In this document: piece after piece, positions 9,023 through 17,969 of the stretch
Layout: every line of letters begins with the position of its first letter
How positions within the stretch are numbered: position 1 is the first letter of the stretch
DNA from: Desulfocucumis palustris
GTDB lineage: Bacteria > Bacillota > Desulfotomaculia > Desulfotomaculales > Desulfocucumaceae
Length of the DNA stretch: 64,000 nt
Assembly: GCF_002933875.1 (NCBI RefSeq)
Contig: NZ_BFAV01000140.1
Location: 1 to 64,000 of the forward strand
Reading direction: 5' to 3'
Notes under the pieces: model-generated
Seen by the model: only the letters and a program-made list of their open reading frames with translations
Databases searched by the model: none
What the model was told of the DNA's origin: nothing
Translations under genes and position numbers: made by a program

Positions 9023-10048
9023 TTACCTCCCCCGGCCGGTACCCGCCGAAAGCTTTAAAAACAGCGATTCCAGGGTTAAACGGATATTCGCTCCGGCCGC
9101 CAAAGCACCTTTGGCCTGTTCAATATGGTTGATTATTTCAATAATCCGCCCGGTGGTGTAAAAACGGGCCATTTCTTTAATATCGCCGGCCCTATCCCTG
9201 TTAACGGTGTTTTCACCGCCCGCGGATTCCTTCTCCAACATTATATCCCGGTACCACAATAACAGCAAATCCAGCATATTGTTCATATGCCTTCTGTCCG
9301 GGGCTTTGCCCGCTCCCCGGGAGGAGCCGCCGGACAGTTCCTCCGCCAACCGAAGCGCGCCTCCGGCTCCGGAACCGGTTAGCCGCCGGGCCAGGTTTTC
9401 CGCCCGGTCCCTTTCAGCCGCGGCGCTGCCATCCGCCAGGGCCAGCGCCCTGCCCAGGCTGCCCCCGGCCAGGGCCAGGGGCAGTTCCCCGATCCCCCCG
9501 ACCCCGCTCCGGGCCAATCCCTCAGCCAGTTCTTCCCGGGAAAGGGGCTGCAGATAAATTTGCTGGCAGCGGGATACCACCGTGGGAAGAAGCAGCTGGG
9601 GTTTTGCCGTGACCAGTATGAACACGGTTCCCAAAACCGGTTCTTCCAGGGTTTTCAGCAGGCAATTGGCCGCCTCCGGGGTCATGGCATCGGCCCCGGT
9701 GATAATATTTACAGCCCACTTTCCGGTGCGGGGGCCGGAATTGGTCTCCCGCTGCAGCAGCCTGACCTGCTCAATCTTTATGGTGGCCCCGGAGGGTCCC
9801 GTAACCGTCAGGTCCGGGTGAACCCCGTCATTTGCCTGCCGGCAGCCGAGACAGGCGCCGCAGCTGTCTCCCTCCAGGGGCTGCCGGCACAGCAGCGCCC
9901 GGGCAAAGGCCAGGGCCAGGGTCTCCTTGCCCACGGCCGGGGGCCCCGCCAGCAAGTAGGCATGGGAAACCCGCCCGGAGGAAGCCGCCAGCTTAAATTT
10001 TTCCACGGCCCTTTTATGGCCGATAATTTCTCCCAGGCTTTTTATCAT
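9023..10048 (-). CDS. holB: DNA polymerase III delta' subunit
   Basis: 341 residues. Clamp-loader subunit. It has an AAA+ fold with the degenerate P-loop AGPPAVGKET (residues 34-43), a zinc cluster (C-x8-C-x2-C-x2-C near residues 53-68) and the conserved VVSRC sensor motif. The ATG overlaps the tmk stop by 4 bp; ricT follows after 5 bp. This clamp-loader gene is distinct from dnaX at 19274. Confidence 0.93.
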   Translation of the reverse strand: MIKSLGEIIGHKRAVEKFKLAASSGRVSHAYLLAGPPAVGKETLALAFARALLCRQPLEGDSCGACLGCRQANDGVHPDLTVTGPSGATIKIEQVRLLQRETNSGPRTGKWAVNIITGADAMTPEAANCLLKTLEEPVLGTVFILVTAKPQLLLPTVVSRCQQIYLQPLSREELAEGLARSGVGGIGELPLALAGGSLGRALALADGSAAAERDRAENLARRLTGSGAGGALRLAEELSGGSSRGAGKAPDRRHMNNMLDLLLLWYRDIMLEKESAGGENTVNRDRAGDIKEMARFYTTGRIIEIINHIEQAKGALAAGANIRLTLESLFLKLSAGTGRGR

Positions 10049-10674
10049 GGGGTTTCCTCCAGCAATTTAAGCACCGCCGCCAGAATCTCCCGGTGCAGCG
10101 GCTCCGGCTCCCTTTGGGCATCTAAAACCAGGTAGGGCTTAACCCGGGAATTAGCCAGTGACAAATATCCTCCCCTGACCCGGCTGAAAAAATCCACCTG
10201 CTCCAGCTCCAGCCTGTCCGCCGGTCCCCGGAGCCTGGCCATGGCCGCGGCAGGGTCGATGTCAAGCAAAACCGTAAGACCGGGAACCAGCCCCCCGGCC
10301 GCCTGATTATTCAAATGAATTAAAAATTCTCTGTCCAGCCCGCGGCCATGGCCCTGGTAGGTCAAGGTCGAATCGGTGAAGCGGTCGGCAAGTACCGTTA
10401 TTCCGCTGCCCAGTGCCGGCAGGATAACCTCCCGCACATTCTGGGCCCTGGACGCGGCAAAAAGAAGGGCCTCCGCCTCCGGGTGCAGCGGTGTTCCCGG
10501 AGTCAGCAGTATCCGGCGGATCTGTTCCCCCAGCAGGGTTCCCCCGGGCTCCCTGGTGCATAAAACCCTGTGCCCCATTCCCCCCAGAGCGCTGTTGAGC
10601 ATGGAGAGCTGGGTGGTTTTACCGCAGCCGTCGATACCTTCAAATACTATAAATCTGCCTGTCCCGCCAATCAT
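10045..10674 (-). CDS. tmk: Thymidylate kinase
   Basis: 209 residues. Phosphorylates dTMP to dTDP. P-loop FEGIDGCGKTTQ at residues 10-21, the TREPGGT motif and the DR of ADRFTDST are present. It overlaps the upstream decarboxylase gene and holB by 4 bp on each side, so the three are translationally coupled. The c-di-AMP receptor gene darA (yaaQ) and yaaR, which lie between tmk and holB in B. subtilis, are missing. Confidence 0.96.
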   Translation of the reverse strand: MIGGTGRFIVFEGIDGCGKTTQLSMLNSALGGMGHRVLCTREPGGTLLGEQIRRILLTPGTPLHPEAEALLFAASRAQNVREVILPALGSGITVLADRFTDSTLTYQGHGRGLDREFLIHLNNQAAGGLVPGLTVLLDIDPAAAMARLRGPADRLELEQVDFFSRVRGGYLSLANSRVKPYLVLDAQREPEPLHREILAAVLKLLEETP

Positions 10675-12119
10675 TCATCAACCACCCGCAAAAAAACCAG
10701 GGAAGAGTCGCAGGGTCCCTGTACATGCGCTCCCGCCGCCCTTACGGCGGTGAGAAACTCTATCATCTCCGGACTTATTTCTTCACCGGGTATAAGCGCG
10801 GGAATGCCCGGCGGAAACACCGCCACCCATTCAGCGCTGACCTTGCCGGCAGCCTGAGGCAGCCGCACATTCCTGGAGGGGGCGAACCACGCTTCCCGGG
10901 GAGACATCCGGGCAGCGGCCGAAGGCGCCATCCCGAAGCCCGGCGCTCTTTTTCCATTACGGCTGTTATTTTCTACAGCTTCCTTTAATGCCTGGAGCAA
11001 ATTTTCACAGTGAACGGCATCCACCCCCAGGCCGATGACCAGCACCAGATTCTGCTGATCAGCCATCTCCACAAACAATCCCCGGCGGGCCAGCCGGCCG
11101 GCGGCCTGGTAACCCGTAAGGCCCGCCTTCCGAACCGATACCACCACCCTGAGGGGATCAAAGCCGTACACTGCGTCGCCATCAACATGTTCGCTGCCGA
11201 AAACCTCAATACCTTTAATTTTAATCAATTTTTCCCTAAGGGCCAGGGCCAGTTCCAGGGACCGCCCAAACAGGTCTCCTTCCATTAAAAGGCGCTTCCT
11301 GGAAGCGTCCAGGGAAGCCATCAGAGGGTATGAGGGGCTGCTGGTCTGCAGCAGCGCCAGTGTCCCGGCAACCCTCCCCCGGTCCAGGCGGCCGCCTTTC
11401 AAATGCAGCAGGGCGGTCTGGGTAAGGGACCCCCCTGTTTTGTGCATGCTTTGCACCGAGGCGTCAGCCCCCAGGGACAATGAATCCTCCGGAAGTCCGG
11501 GGTGAAACCTCAGGTGAGCCCCGTGGGCCTCGTCCGCGATAACCGGAATACCGGCTTCATGAGCCGCCTCCGCGTGGGAGGCGGTATCCCCGGTTACACC
11601 GTAATAGCTGGGATGTATCAGCAGCAGCACCCGGGCCCCGGGATGGTCCGCCAGCCCCCGCCGCACGGTTTCCCGGGACAATCCCGAAGCAAAATTAAAA
11701 TCCGGCACAAGGCCCGGATTCAAAAAAACCGGCTGGGCGCCGCTGATTATTAACCCCCCCAGCAGGGAGCGGTGAATATTTCTGGGCAATATAATTTTAC
11801 TGCCCGGGGGGCAGCAGGCCGCCACCAGGGACTGTAACCCCAGGGTGCTGCCGTTAAGCAGAAAAAAAGTACTGTCCGCGCCGAAGGCATCGGCAGCCAG
11901 TTGTTGGGCGTATTCAATCACCCCGGAGGGACTGCTCAAATCATCCAGTCCGGGCAACTCGGTCAGGTCCGCCCGGAACAGTCCCGGCCCCAGCGCAGCC
12001 AGCAACTCCGGCGGAACGGACGTGCCGCCGTGGCCGGGAACGTGAAACCTTCCCGCATTGCCGGCGGCTATTTTCAACATGGCGCCAAGCAGTGGCGTTT
12101 CCTTTTGATTTAAAGACAA
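10671..12119 (-). CDS. Orn/Lys/Arg decarboxylase family protein (YaaO-like)
   Basis: 482 residues. PLP-dependent fold I basic-amino-acid decarboxylase: FHVPGHGG near residue 25, DEAHGAH near residue 195 and the PLP lysine in SMHKTGGS. The C-terminal domain (PGIPALIPGE) is present. Length equals B. subtilis YaaO/SpeA (about 480-490). It could make agmatine, cadaverine or putrescine; substrate cannot be read from sequence. The start is probably the TTG at 12119 (GGGTGG in front). First gene of the tmk-holB-ricT-yabA-rsmI operon, as in B. subtilis. Confidence 0.9.
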   Translation of the reverse strand: MSLNQKETPLLGAMLKIAAGNAGRFHVPGHGGTSVPPELLAALGPGLFRADLTELPGLDDLSSPSGVIEYAQQLAADAFGADSTFFLLNGSTLGLQSLVAACCPPGSKIILPRNIHRSLLGGLIISGAQPVFLNPGLVPDFNFASGLSRETVRRGLADHPGARVLLLIHPSYYGVTGDTASHAEAAHEAGIPVIADEAHGAHLRFHPGLPEDSLSLGADASVQSMHKTGGSLTQTALLHLKGGRLDRGRVAGTLALLQTSSPSYPLMASLDASRKRLLMEGDLFGRSLELALALREKLIKIKGIEVFGSEHVDGDAVYGFDPLRVVVSVRKAGLTGYQAAGRLARRGLFVEMADQQNLVLVIGLGVDAVHCENLLQALKEAVENNSRNGKRAPGFGMAPSAAARMSPREAWFAPSRNVRLPQAAGKVSAEWVAVFPPGIPALIPGEEISPEMIEFLTAVRAAGAHVQGPCDSSLVFLRVVDE

Positions 12120-12309
12120 AAAACCACCCGGCCGTTTATTATTTTATTAATTATTTTAACATAATGCCAGTAATTGCCGCCACCAGGCCCCACTTTATAT
12201 TTTACCAGCAGTTTTTAATTATAGTTGCCGGATTTTTAAGCAAAATATCTTTAAGAAAAAAAAGACCCTCGTCTCAAACTAAACAGCCGGGGCCGGAAAG
12301 CCCCGGCGC

Positions 12310-12624
12310 ATGCCGAGGAATCCCGCAAAATCAATATTTAAAGAAAGGGGTTTTAGTGATTTGCCCGGCGATATTACCATCGACGAAAAAAGTCTTTCCA
12401 AAAAATACCGCACCAATGTGCATACCCTGATCCGGGCCTGGAAAAGAGGCCGTACCGATTTGGAAATAGCCCGGCTCACAGGATTGAACCCGGTTACCCT
12501 GCAGCAAATCAGAAACGATATAGAGCTTTCCCACCGGCGCATAAGGCTGGCTAAAAAAAAGGAAAACATGGGACTGGGTCAGGCCACCGGGCAGCGCCAT
12601 ATATTTTTGAGCCCGTTAACGTAA
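12310..12624 (+). CDS. Small helix-turn-helix-like protein, unrecognised family
   Basis: Up to 104 residues. It is basic, and the middle (TDLEIARLTGLNPVTLQQIR, residues about 53-72) looks like a helix-turn-helix, so DNA binding is possible. No strong ribosome site precedes the ATG at 12310. AAAGGGG sits 13-19 bp before an in-frame TTG at 12361, which is an alternative start. It runs against gin and overlaps its 3' end by 46 bp. I do not recognise the family. Confidence 0.55.
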   Translation: MPRNPAKSIFKERGFSDLPGDITIDEKSLSKKYRTNVHTLIRAWKRGRTDLEIARLTGLNPVTLQQIRNDIELSHRRIRLAKKKENMGLGQATGQRHIFLSPLT

Positions 12625-12839
12625 TGGCTGTAATTTTCATCCCGGCAGCAGGACCCGATCAGGGCCTTTTCACAATTGGCGCAAATATGCTTCCCCTTGA
12701 TGCGCAGCCCCAATGCGGCGGCTCCCGCCTCCCTGCCGCACAGAAGGCACCTTTCGGCGGGCAGGGGGAAAACCCCGTGTCCGCAATAGCTGGTTTTCAA
12801 AAAAAACACCACCCGTATAAAGTATAACCACCGGCCCAA
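12579..12839 (-). CDS. gin: Anti-sigma-G factor Gin (CsfB)
   Basis: Small zinc protein that restrains sigma-G (and sigma-E) during sporulation. The core C-x2-C-x18-C-x2-C (CLLC ... CANC) followed by a YSHYVNGLKNIW-type tail matches B. subtilis Gin, which is 64 residues. The start is unclear: 12839 is a TTG giving 86 residues, but the conserved part begins about 28 residues later and no in-frame ATG exists; an internal GTG or TTG is likely. The location beside the decarboxylase gene equals csfB in B. subtilis. Confidence 0.8.
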   Translation of the reverse strand: MGRWLYFIRVVFFLKTSYCGHGVFPLPAERCLLCGREAGAAALGLRIKGKHICANCEKALIGSCCRDENYSHYVNGLKNIWRCPVA

Positions 12840-12890
12840 AAAGGCAGGGCATTTATTAAAAATATGCCCCGGCCCATCCGGTGGTTACTT
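12827..12890. terminator. Long palindrome between gin and the cupin gene
   Basis: AACCACCGG at the left and CCGGTGGTT at the right form the outer stem, with an inner GGGCAT/ATGCCC hairpin. It lies just past the cupin gene stop and may terminate it; it also covers the start region of gin. Confidence 0.55.
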
Positions 12891-13229
12891 TTCGAAAACC
12901 ACAACAAGCAGCATTTTGAATTTTTCAATGGCGGTGAGCCCGTGGGGAACGTTGGCCGGCATCACTATGGTCTGCCCCTTTTTCAGCACGAATTTTTCCT
13001 GTCCCACCACAACCTCCGCCCGGCCGTCCAGCAGGTAAACCATGGCGTCCCCCGAAGAGGAATGGGTGCTTATTTCCTCCCCCCGGGCAAAGGCAAACAG
13101 CGTCACGCTCATGGCCCGGCCCTGGGCCAGGGTCCTGCTGATCACCCTGCCCTCCTGGTAGTCAACCAGGGATTCCATTTCCAAAACCGTGGCAAAATCA
13201 ATATTTTTTATAAATTTTACATCAGGCAT
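12885..13229 (-). CDS. Cupin-domain protein
   Basis: 114 residues. A single conserved beta-barrel: motif 1 EISTHSSSGDAMVYLLDG and motif 2 PANVPHG. Such one-domain cupins often bind a metal and a small ligand or act as sensors, but no specific function can be assigned. The histidine of motif 1 and the histidine of motif 2 are present; the usual second motif-1 histidine is replaced. Not part of the B. subtilis gene order; it lies between gin and the kor operon. Confidence 0.8.
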   Translation of the reverse strand: MPDVKFIKNIDFATVLEMESLVDYQEGRVISRTLAQGRAMSVTLFAFARGEEISTHSSSGDAMVYLLDGRAEVVVGQEKFVLKKGQTIVMPANVPHGLTAIEKFKMLLVVVFEK

Positions 13230-13581
13230 GCCTTAACCTCCCCGTAATCGCGATAATCAGTACTTATTCTTTCCTGAATAATAATCAACGAAACATCATA
13301 GGGGCCTGCTGGTTTACGTTGTCTATTTCTTGGCAATACCAGTGTTGGAATATATTATTAATCCAAGAGTTGTCTTCCCTTATTTAAAGGTTTTAAAGAG
13401 TCGGAGTCTTGTTGTTCAGACTTCAGTTTTAATTTTCTCTTTAATCCACATGCGGATTAAAGGATGTATTTACATTGTCAATACATCCTTTATCGACACC
13501 CCTCATGCCCTGCACCGGAGGTGGTCCACTATATCGAATGAATAGCTGTGCACATCGGTTGCCGTTAATTGTCGCATAATA
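13230..13581. other. Gap with two overlapping hairpins, no gene seen
   Basis: AT-rich. The only structure is CTTTAATCC...GGATTAAAG (about 13439-13462) directly joined to AAAGGATGTATT...AATACATCCTTT (about 13460-13492); the two stems share bases. No convincing coding frame. Confidence 0.5.
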
Positions 13582-13612
13582 AAAACCACCGGATATTATT
13601 CCGGTGGTTTTA
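13582..13612 (-). terminator. Terminator of the korABCD operon
   Basis: Stem AAACCACCGGA/TCCGGTGGTTT with a short loop, immediately after korD on the minus strand and followed by T-rich sequence. Confidence 0.8.
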
Positions 13613-13622
13613 TTCTTATAGC

Positions 13623-13883
13623 CTATTGTTTTTTTTCTTTTTTCTTACGCTCCACCGCTATGGCGGTGTCGGGACAGAAGGTCTGGCAGGTGCCGCAGGC
13701 GATGCATTCCTCGCTGTTTATTTCCACCGAGGGTGTCCCGTATACTCCCAGTACATCCGACCAGGACATGCACTTTTTGGGGCACTTTTGTATGCACAGG
13801 CCGCAGCCCTTGCACAGTCCGGGGAAAATGGTCCAGAACCCCTTGTCCCCTTCTATGGTCCTTCCATTAAAGGTTTGCGTCAT
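13623..13883 (-). CDS. korD: 2-oxoacid:ferredoxin oxidoreductase, delta (ferredoxin) subunit
   Basis: 86 residues from the ATG at 13883, behind AAAGGAGG. Two [4Fe-4S] motifs: CKGCGLCIQKCP (residues 24-35) and CIACGTCQTFCP (residues 60-71). It carries electrons from the catalytic subunits to ferredoxin. Last gene of the four-gene operon. An upstream in-frame start at 13919 would overlap the gamma subunit gene and lacks a ribosome site. Confidence 0.9.
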   Translation of the reverse strand: MTQTFNGRTIEGDKGFWTIFPGLCKGCGLCIQKCPKKCMSWSDVLGVYGTPSVEINSEECIACGTCQTFCPDTAIAVERKKKEKKQ

Positions 13884-13899
13884 GATCAATGCCCCTCCT

Positions 13900-14466
13900 T
13901 TACAGCGCACCGGCGACAAGTTCGGCGCCCCGGTCGATAGCCTTGAAATTCAGCTCCCGGAGTTTGGGGTTTTTCTCGAACTTGTAGCCCAGTTTTTTCT
14001 CAATGGCGTCCTTGGCCCTTTGCTCGGGCACCACGCCGGTAGCCTTGATTACCGCGCCCATGATTATGATGTTGAAAACCCTGGGGTGCAATTCATTTTT
14101 GGCCACTTCTATGGCTGGAATAGGCAAAACCTTTTTAGCGTTGGTGGGAATGGCGTCCTCCACCCCTTCAATACCGGAATCATATACAAAAACCGTTTCC
14201 GGGCCGGCATACTGGCGGGTACGGTGTACCGCCCGGTCGCTAAGAGCCACAACAATATCTCCTGTAAGGAATTTAGGCGCGCCGATGGGTTCATCGCCGA
14301 TCTGAAGGTAGGCCACGGAAACGCCGCCCCTTTGCTCCACCCCGAAGTTGGGAATGTAAAGGGCTTCACGGCCCTGCTCGTTGGCCGCTTCGGCAATAAT
14401 TTCCGCCACCGACTGCACACCCTGGCCGCCTTCCCCTGCCAGGATGATCTTAACCGCCTTAGCCAT
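13900..14466 (-). CDS. korC: 2-oxoacid:ferredoxin oxidoreductase, gamma subunit
   Basis: 188 residues. Glycine-rich start (ILAGEGGQGVQS) typical of the gamma domain that helps bind coenzyme A. It completes a KorA-KorB-KorC-KorD four-subunit set. It is 2 bp downstream of korB and 16 bp upstream of korD. Confidence 0.9.
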   Translation of the reverse strand: MAKAVKIILAGEGGQGVQSVAEIIAEAANEQGREALYIPNFGVEQRGGVSVAYLQIGDEPIGAPKFLTGDIVVALSDRAVHRTRQYAGPETVFVYDSGIEGVEDAIPTNAKKVLPIPAIEVAKNELHPRVFNIIIMGAVIKATGVVPEQRAKDAIEKKLGYKFEKNPKLRELNFKAIDRGAELVAGAL

Positions 14467-14468
14467 GT

Positions 14469-15227
14469 TTAATTTCCCTCCTCTTGCCGGGGTCCGGGCA
14501 CCTTAATTTCTCCCACCTTGAAGTACTTGGTCATTTCCTTCTCCACGAAATTCCAGGTCTCCTCGGCATTGGTACGCCAGTTGGTGGGACAGGTGGACAG
14601 GGCTTCCACGAAGGAGAAGCCTCCCCCGTTGATCTGGTTTTCCAGAGCTTTTTTGATAAATCCTTTGAGTTGCCTTAAGTTGGCCACCGTCCCCCGGGCC
14701 ACGTAGGCCCCTTCCTTGGTAATGGCGGCAACCATTTCCGGTCCCTGGGTGGGATAACCGGTTTTCTCCGGGTCCCTTCCGTACGGGCTTGTTTCAGTTT
14801 TCTGACCCGGCATGGTGGTGGGGGCCATCTGCCCGCCGGTCATGCCATACTGGGTGTTGTTTACCAGTATTACGGTTATTCTTTCATTTCTGGCCGCGGC
14901 GTTGACCAGGTGCTGGGAGCCGATGGCATAGCCGCCGCCGTCACCCATGTAGGCGATACCTATAAGGTTGGGGTTTGCCCTCTTCATCCCGGTGACAACC
15001 GGGGTTGTCCGCCCGTGGTGAGTCTGTATGGTATCCACATTGAAAAAGTCCCAGGACAAAAGGGAACATCCTATATCACAGCCGAAAACAGCCCGGTCCT
15101 GTATGCCCAATTCGTCAATGGCCTGGCCCAGGGCTTTTAACACCAGTCCGTGGCCGCAGCCGGGGCAGAATTTGTGTGGTTTTGTATCCAGGCGCCAGCT
15201 TTTTGGCATGGCAGGTTGCACAGACAT
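14469..15227 (-). CDS. korB: 2-oxoacid:ferredoxin oxidoreductase, beta (TPP) subunit
   Basis: 252 residues from the ATG at 15227 (AGGAGG in front; upstream in-frame starts lack one). Thiamine-diphosphate-binding subunit: KFCPGCGHG near the N-terminus, GCDIGC, and the TPP/Mg motif GDGGGYAIG with NNTQYGMTGGQ further on. Oxidatively decarboxylates a 2-oxoacid to acyl-CoA with reduction of ferredoxin. Similarity is closest by eye to 2-oxoglutarate/2-oxoisovalerate enzymes; the actual substrate cannot be fixed. Confidence 0.92.
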   Translation of the reverse strand: MSVQPAMPKSWRLDTKPHKFCPGCGHGLVLKALGQAIDELGIQDRAVFGCDIGCSLLSWDFFNVDTIQTHHGRTTPVVTGMKRANPNLIGIAYMGDGGGYAIGSQHLVNAAARNERITVILVNNTQYGMTGGQMAPTTMPGQKTETSPYGRDPEKTGYPTQGPEMVAAITKEGAYVARGTVANLRQLKGFIKKALENQINGGGFSFVEALSTCPTNWRTNAEETWNFVEKEMTKYFKVGEIKVPGPRQEEGN

Positions 15228-15343
15228 GGAACAGCCTCCTTTCAATTTCAGCAGGCCGGGCATATGTACAATGCCCGGTATGATCATGGAAGATTTTAGA
15301 AATCTCTCTCAAAAAATCTCTCTGTAAATATTAAATCTTAAAA

Positions 15344-16432
15344 TTAGCCCATAACGGATTTAACCCTGGCCGCGACCTCTTCCGAGGTAATGCCCACACC
15401 GGGTTTGTACATGGGGATCATTTCCACTTTGGCGCCGAACAAGGCTTCCTTGAGCAAGCGGTCAAGCTGTCCCTGGGCTGATTCAGCCACCAAAAATCTT
15501 CCGGACTTCTCAGCAGCTTCACGCAGCTGTTTCTCCGGCAGCGGACGAAGGGTTATGGGACGGAAATAGCCGACCTTGACCCCCGCTTCTCTCAGTTCCT
15601 TGACGGCTTCCTTACAGGCCCGGGCCACGACTCCGTGGGACACCACCACCAGGTCGCTGTCATCCACTCCGAAGCTTTCATACTCGGCAACTTCCGGGGC
15701 CATTTTGGCGTAATCCTCAAAATAGCCCTGCAGCACCTCGTAGAGCTCTTCCTCAACATTATAGGTGTTGCGGTACTGGGAGGGCGGCCTGTCCACGCCG
15801 GGGGTGCCGGGTTTGCCCATGTAAGGCTGGGCCGGCAACAATTCTATGCCTCTTTCCTCGGGGTCGTACATGGTAAGAGACTCCCTCATTTTCGCCTGGT
15901 AGCCGTCGCCCAGCACGAAGGTGGGGAATCTGTATTTCCAGGCCGTATTGAACGCCTTGATGGTATAATCGAATAATTCCTGGTGGGTGGAAGTGGAATA
16001 GACCACCCGCAGTCCCTCGCCGTTTCCTCCCAGGGTGGTCATGGTGACCTCCTGCTGGGAATAAATAACGGTAGCTGTGGAGGGGCCGCCCCTCTGCTGC
16101 ACCACCACCACGGAGGGAAGCCGCATGGCCTCCGCCATGGACATGGGTTCCTGCATCAGGGTATTGCCGGGGCCGGCGGTGGCGGTAAACGCTTTTCTCC
16201 CCGCCAGCACCCCGCCCAGGGTGGTAAACCCGGCGGAAAGTTCGTCCTCTGTTTGTAAGAACTCCCGGTTGTACTTGGGAGCCATCCTGGTCCAGTAATG
16301 CATTATTTCATTCTGGGGCGTAATGGGATAACCGTACATAATTTCGGCTTTGGCAGCCATCGCCGCGTAAGCCACAACCTCGTTGCCGGTCATAAAGACC
16401 CGCTTCTCTCCCTGAATAGGCTTATCTGCCAT
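15344..16432 (-). CDS. korA: 2-oxoacid:ferredoxin oxidoreductase, alpha subunit
   Basis: 362 residues. The YGYPITPQNEIM motif near residue 35 and TATAGPGNTLMQEP are signatures of the alpha domain that faces the TPP site. A transketolase-C-like domain fills the C-terminal third. AGGAGG precedes the ATG. First gene of korABCD. The 116-bp gap to korB holds no obvious terminator. Confidence 0.93.
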   Translation of the reverse strand: MADKPIQGEKRVFMTGNEVVAYAAMAAKAEIMYGYPITPQNEIMHYWTRMAPKYNREFLQTEDELSAGFTTLGGVLAGRKAFTATAGPGNTLMQEPMSMAEAMRLPSVVVVQQRGGPSTATVIYSQQEVTMTTLGGNGEGLRVVYSTSTHQELFDYTIKAFNTAWKYRFPTFVLGDGYQAKMRESLTMYDPEERGIELLPAQPYMGKPGTPGVDRPPSQYRNTYNVEEELYEVLQGYFEDYAKMAPEVAEYESFGVDDSDLVVVSHGVVARACKEAVKELREAGVKVGYFRPITLRPLPEKQLREAAEKSGRFLVAESAQGQLDRLLKEALFGAKVEMIPMYKPGVGITSEEVAARVKSVMG

Positions 16433-16483
16433 TAAACTAAAACACCTCCTAAATCTATTGCCCGGCCGTAAGTAAAACAGCCT

Positions 16484-17203
16484 TTACCAAAGTGTGTGCG
16501 GCATATAGCGCCTTATCGCCCACACCTGATTACCCATGCAATCTTTAGGCCCGATTTTTTCCGCCACTTCCTCCACGGCGGTGGTGGCCACCACCGGCAG
16601 GCCAAGTGCCGCCGCCGCCCGGGCCACCGTTTTGGCGCCTTCCTGAATCACCTCCGGGGTGGTCTCATCCCCCAGGTGGGTATTGTTTACCAGTGCGTCC
16701 ACCCGTCCCAGCTGCCCTATATATTCCACTATGTCGTCCACGGATGAGGTCATTGGCCGGGAAACGTTGACCACAACCATTATTTTCAGGTCCGGGTCCG
16801 TGCCGGCCCCCTCCAGCAGGTTCAGGGTACGCGAACCCTCCACCCCGTAACCGATATCAAGGATAATGTCCCCGGGCCTTTTAAGCGCCCAGCGGTTGGC
16901 AGGCCGCATAATATTCCCGACCTCGCCCAGGCCCAATGTTTCCCTGGTCTCCCAGGCCAGTACATCAATGCCCATTCCCATCAGCTGCTTTTTAATGGGC
17001 CTTAAGGTATAGCACGGCTCCACAATATCCAGGTCAACCAGTGAAACCCGATGCCCGCCCCGGGCCAGCATAATAGCCCGGTTGACGGCAATCTCGCTTT
17101 TGCCGCTGGCATATTCACCTATATATGCTTCCACTATCCTACTGGAAATATTATGCCTCACCTCCATTAATAAAATTGCAAAATTTTCATTCCAAATTAT
17201 CAT
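16484..17203 (-). CDS. P-loop ATPase of the MinD/CobQ type, adjacent to kor
   Basis: Up to 239 residues. AYIGEYASGKSEIA contains a P-loop of form GxxxSGKS, followed by VSLVDLDIVEPCY (a deviant Walker A'/switch region) and ILDIGYGVEGS (Walker B). The fold is that of ParA/CobQ-like NTPases. No substrate can be named. It sits 51 bp upstream of korA on the same strand, so it may be co-transcribed. Start uncertain: a GGAGGTGAGG lies inside the N-terminal region, so translation may begin later, for example at the GTG just before EAYIGEY. Confidence 0.7.
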   Translation of the reverse strand: MIIWNENFAILLMEVRHNISSRIVEAYIGEYASGKSEIAVNRAIMLARGGHRVSLVDLDIVEPCYTLRPIKKQLMGMGIDVLAWETRETLGLGEVGNIMRPANRWALKRPGDIILDIGYGVEGSRTLNLLEGAGTDPDLKIMVVVNVSRPMTSSVDDIVEYIGQLGRVDALVNNTHLGDETTPEVIQEGAKTVARAAAALGLPVVATTAVEEVAEKIGPKDCMGNQVWAIRRYMPHTLW

Positions 17204-17329
17204 TCTAAATTATAAAAATTATTAAAAATAATTTTATTACATAATGTTCACAAAAAACAATAGAAACCCTTTAAGTATACAGAATATTACCAAAAAATAT
17301 TACGGGAAGCCTCCCCGGGATATATCGAG

Positions 17330-17519
17330 AATATAAGTGAGCCTTGGGTTCGGAAGGGGTTATTCCCCTACCGAACCCTTAGAGCGAACTTAGTTCGCGT
17401 TGGGGACATTCCTCTGCCCCGAAAGCCACGCTCCAAAGAGAGGTGTGTCCCCTTTCCTTAATTGCCTGTTTATCCCCGGCCTTCAGGGAAGGGGTGTTAC
17501 AGGCTGTTAGCGAGATAAA
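17330..17519. repeat. Repeat element copy A (hairpin cluster)
   Basis: The first 47 bp (17330-17376) recur at 18109-18155 with only a few differences, and the end CAGGCTGTT...GATAA also recurs. It contains three hairpins in a row: GGGTTCGG.AGGGG/CCCCT.CCGAACCC (17346-17378), GCGAAC/GTTCGC (17384-17399), and GGGGACA...TGTCCCC (17402-17452). This looks like a MITE- or REP-type element; no coding capacity. Confidence 0.65.
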
Positions 17520-17644
17520 TAAAATAAGCCGGAGGGAGCTATAATTCTAGCGCCCCGCCCGCTCTTACGGCAAAAGACATTTTCAGTATAGTGCAAAAGT
17601 TATACCAAAGTCAATTAAACGGATAATCGCCCCGGACATGGGGC

Positions 17645-17908
17645 TTATACGAACAGAGCCTCCAGAACCAGCAGCAGTATAACCCCGGGAACGTGTAAAA
17701 CGCCCGCTGTCAGTATGGTGGCCGGATTAACCGCCAGGTGCATCCCGAGCCTTCCCAAAACCGCGTTAACCAGCACCAGCAGCAATAGACCCGCCAGCAG
17801 GTAAAAGGAAGCCCTGAGAAGCAGCATCACAGGCTTCACCAGAACCGTTCCCAGCAAAAAAAGGACACACAGCCCGAGCATTATTAAAAGCGCCGCACTC
17901 CATTCCAT
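17645..17908 (-). CDS. bofA: Pro-sigma-K processing inhibitor BofA
   Basis: 87 residues, the same length as B. subtilis BofA. Almost entirely hydrophobic, with two to three membrane segments (about residues 5-22, 28-48 and 60-87). In sporulating cells BofA sits in the forespore outer membrane and holds SpoIVFB inactive until a forespore signal arrives. The ATG at 17908 has GAGGAGGG in front. Location near recR matches B. subtilis; yaaL is missing between them. Confidence 0.85.
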   Translation of the reverse strand: MEWSAALLIMLGLCVLFLLGTVLVKPVMLLLRASFYLLAGLLLLVLVNAVLGRLGMHLAVNPATILTAGVLHVPGVILLLVLEALFV

Positions 17909-17969
17909 TACAGCTTCCCTCCTCATATCCCCAAACAATCTCCCGAAGGGATGTCCCCAACCCGGGGCA

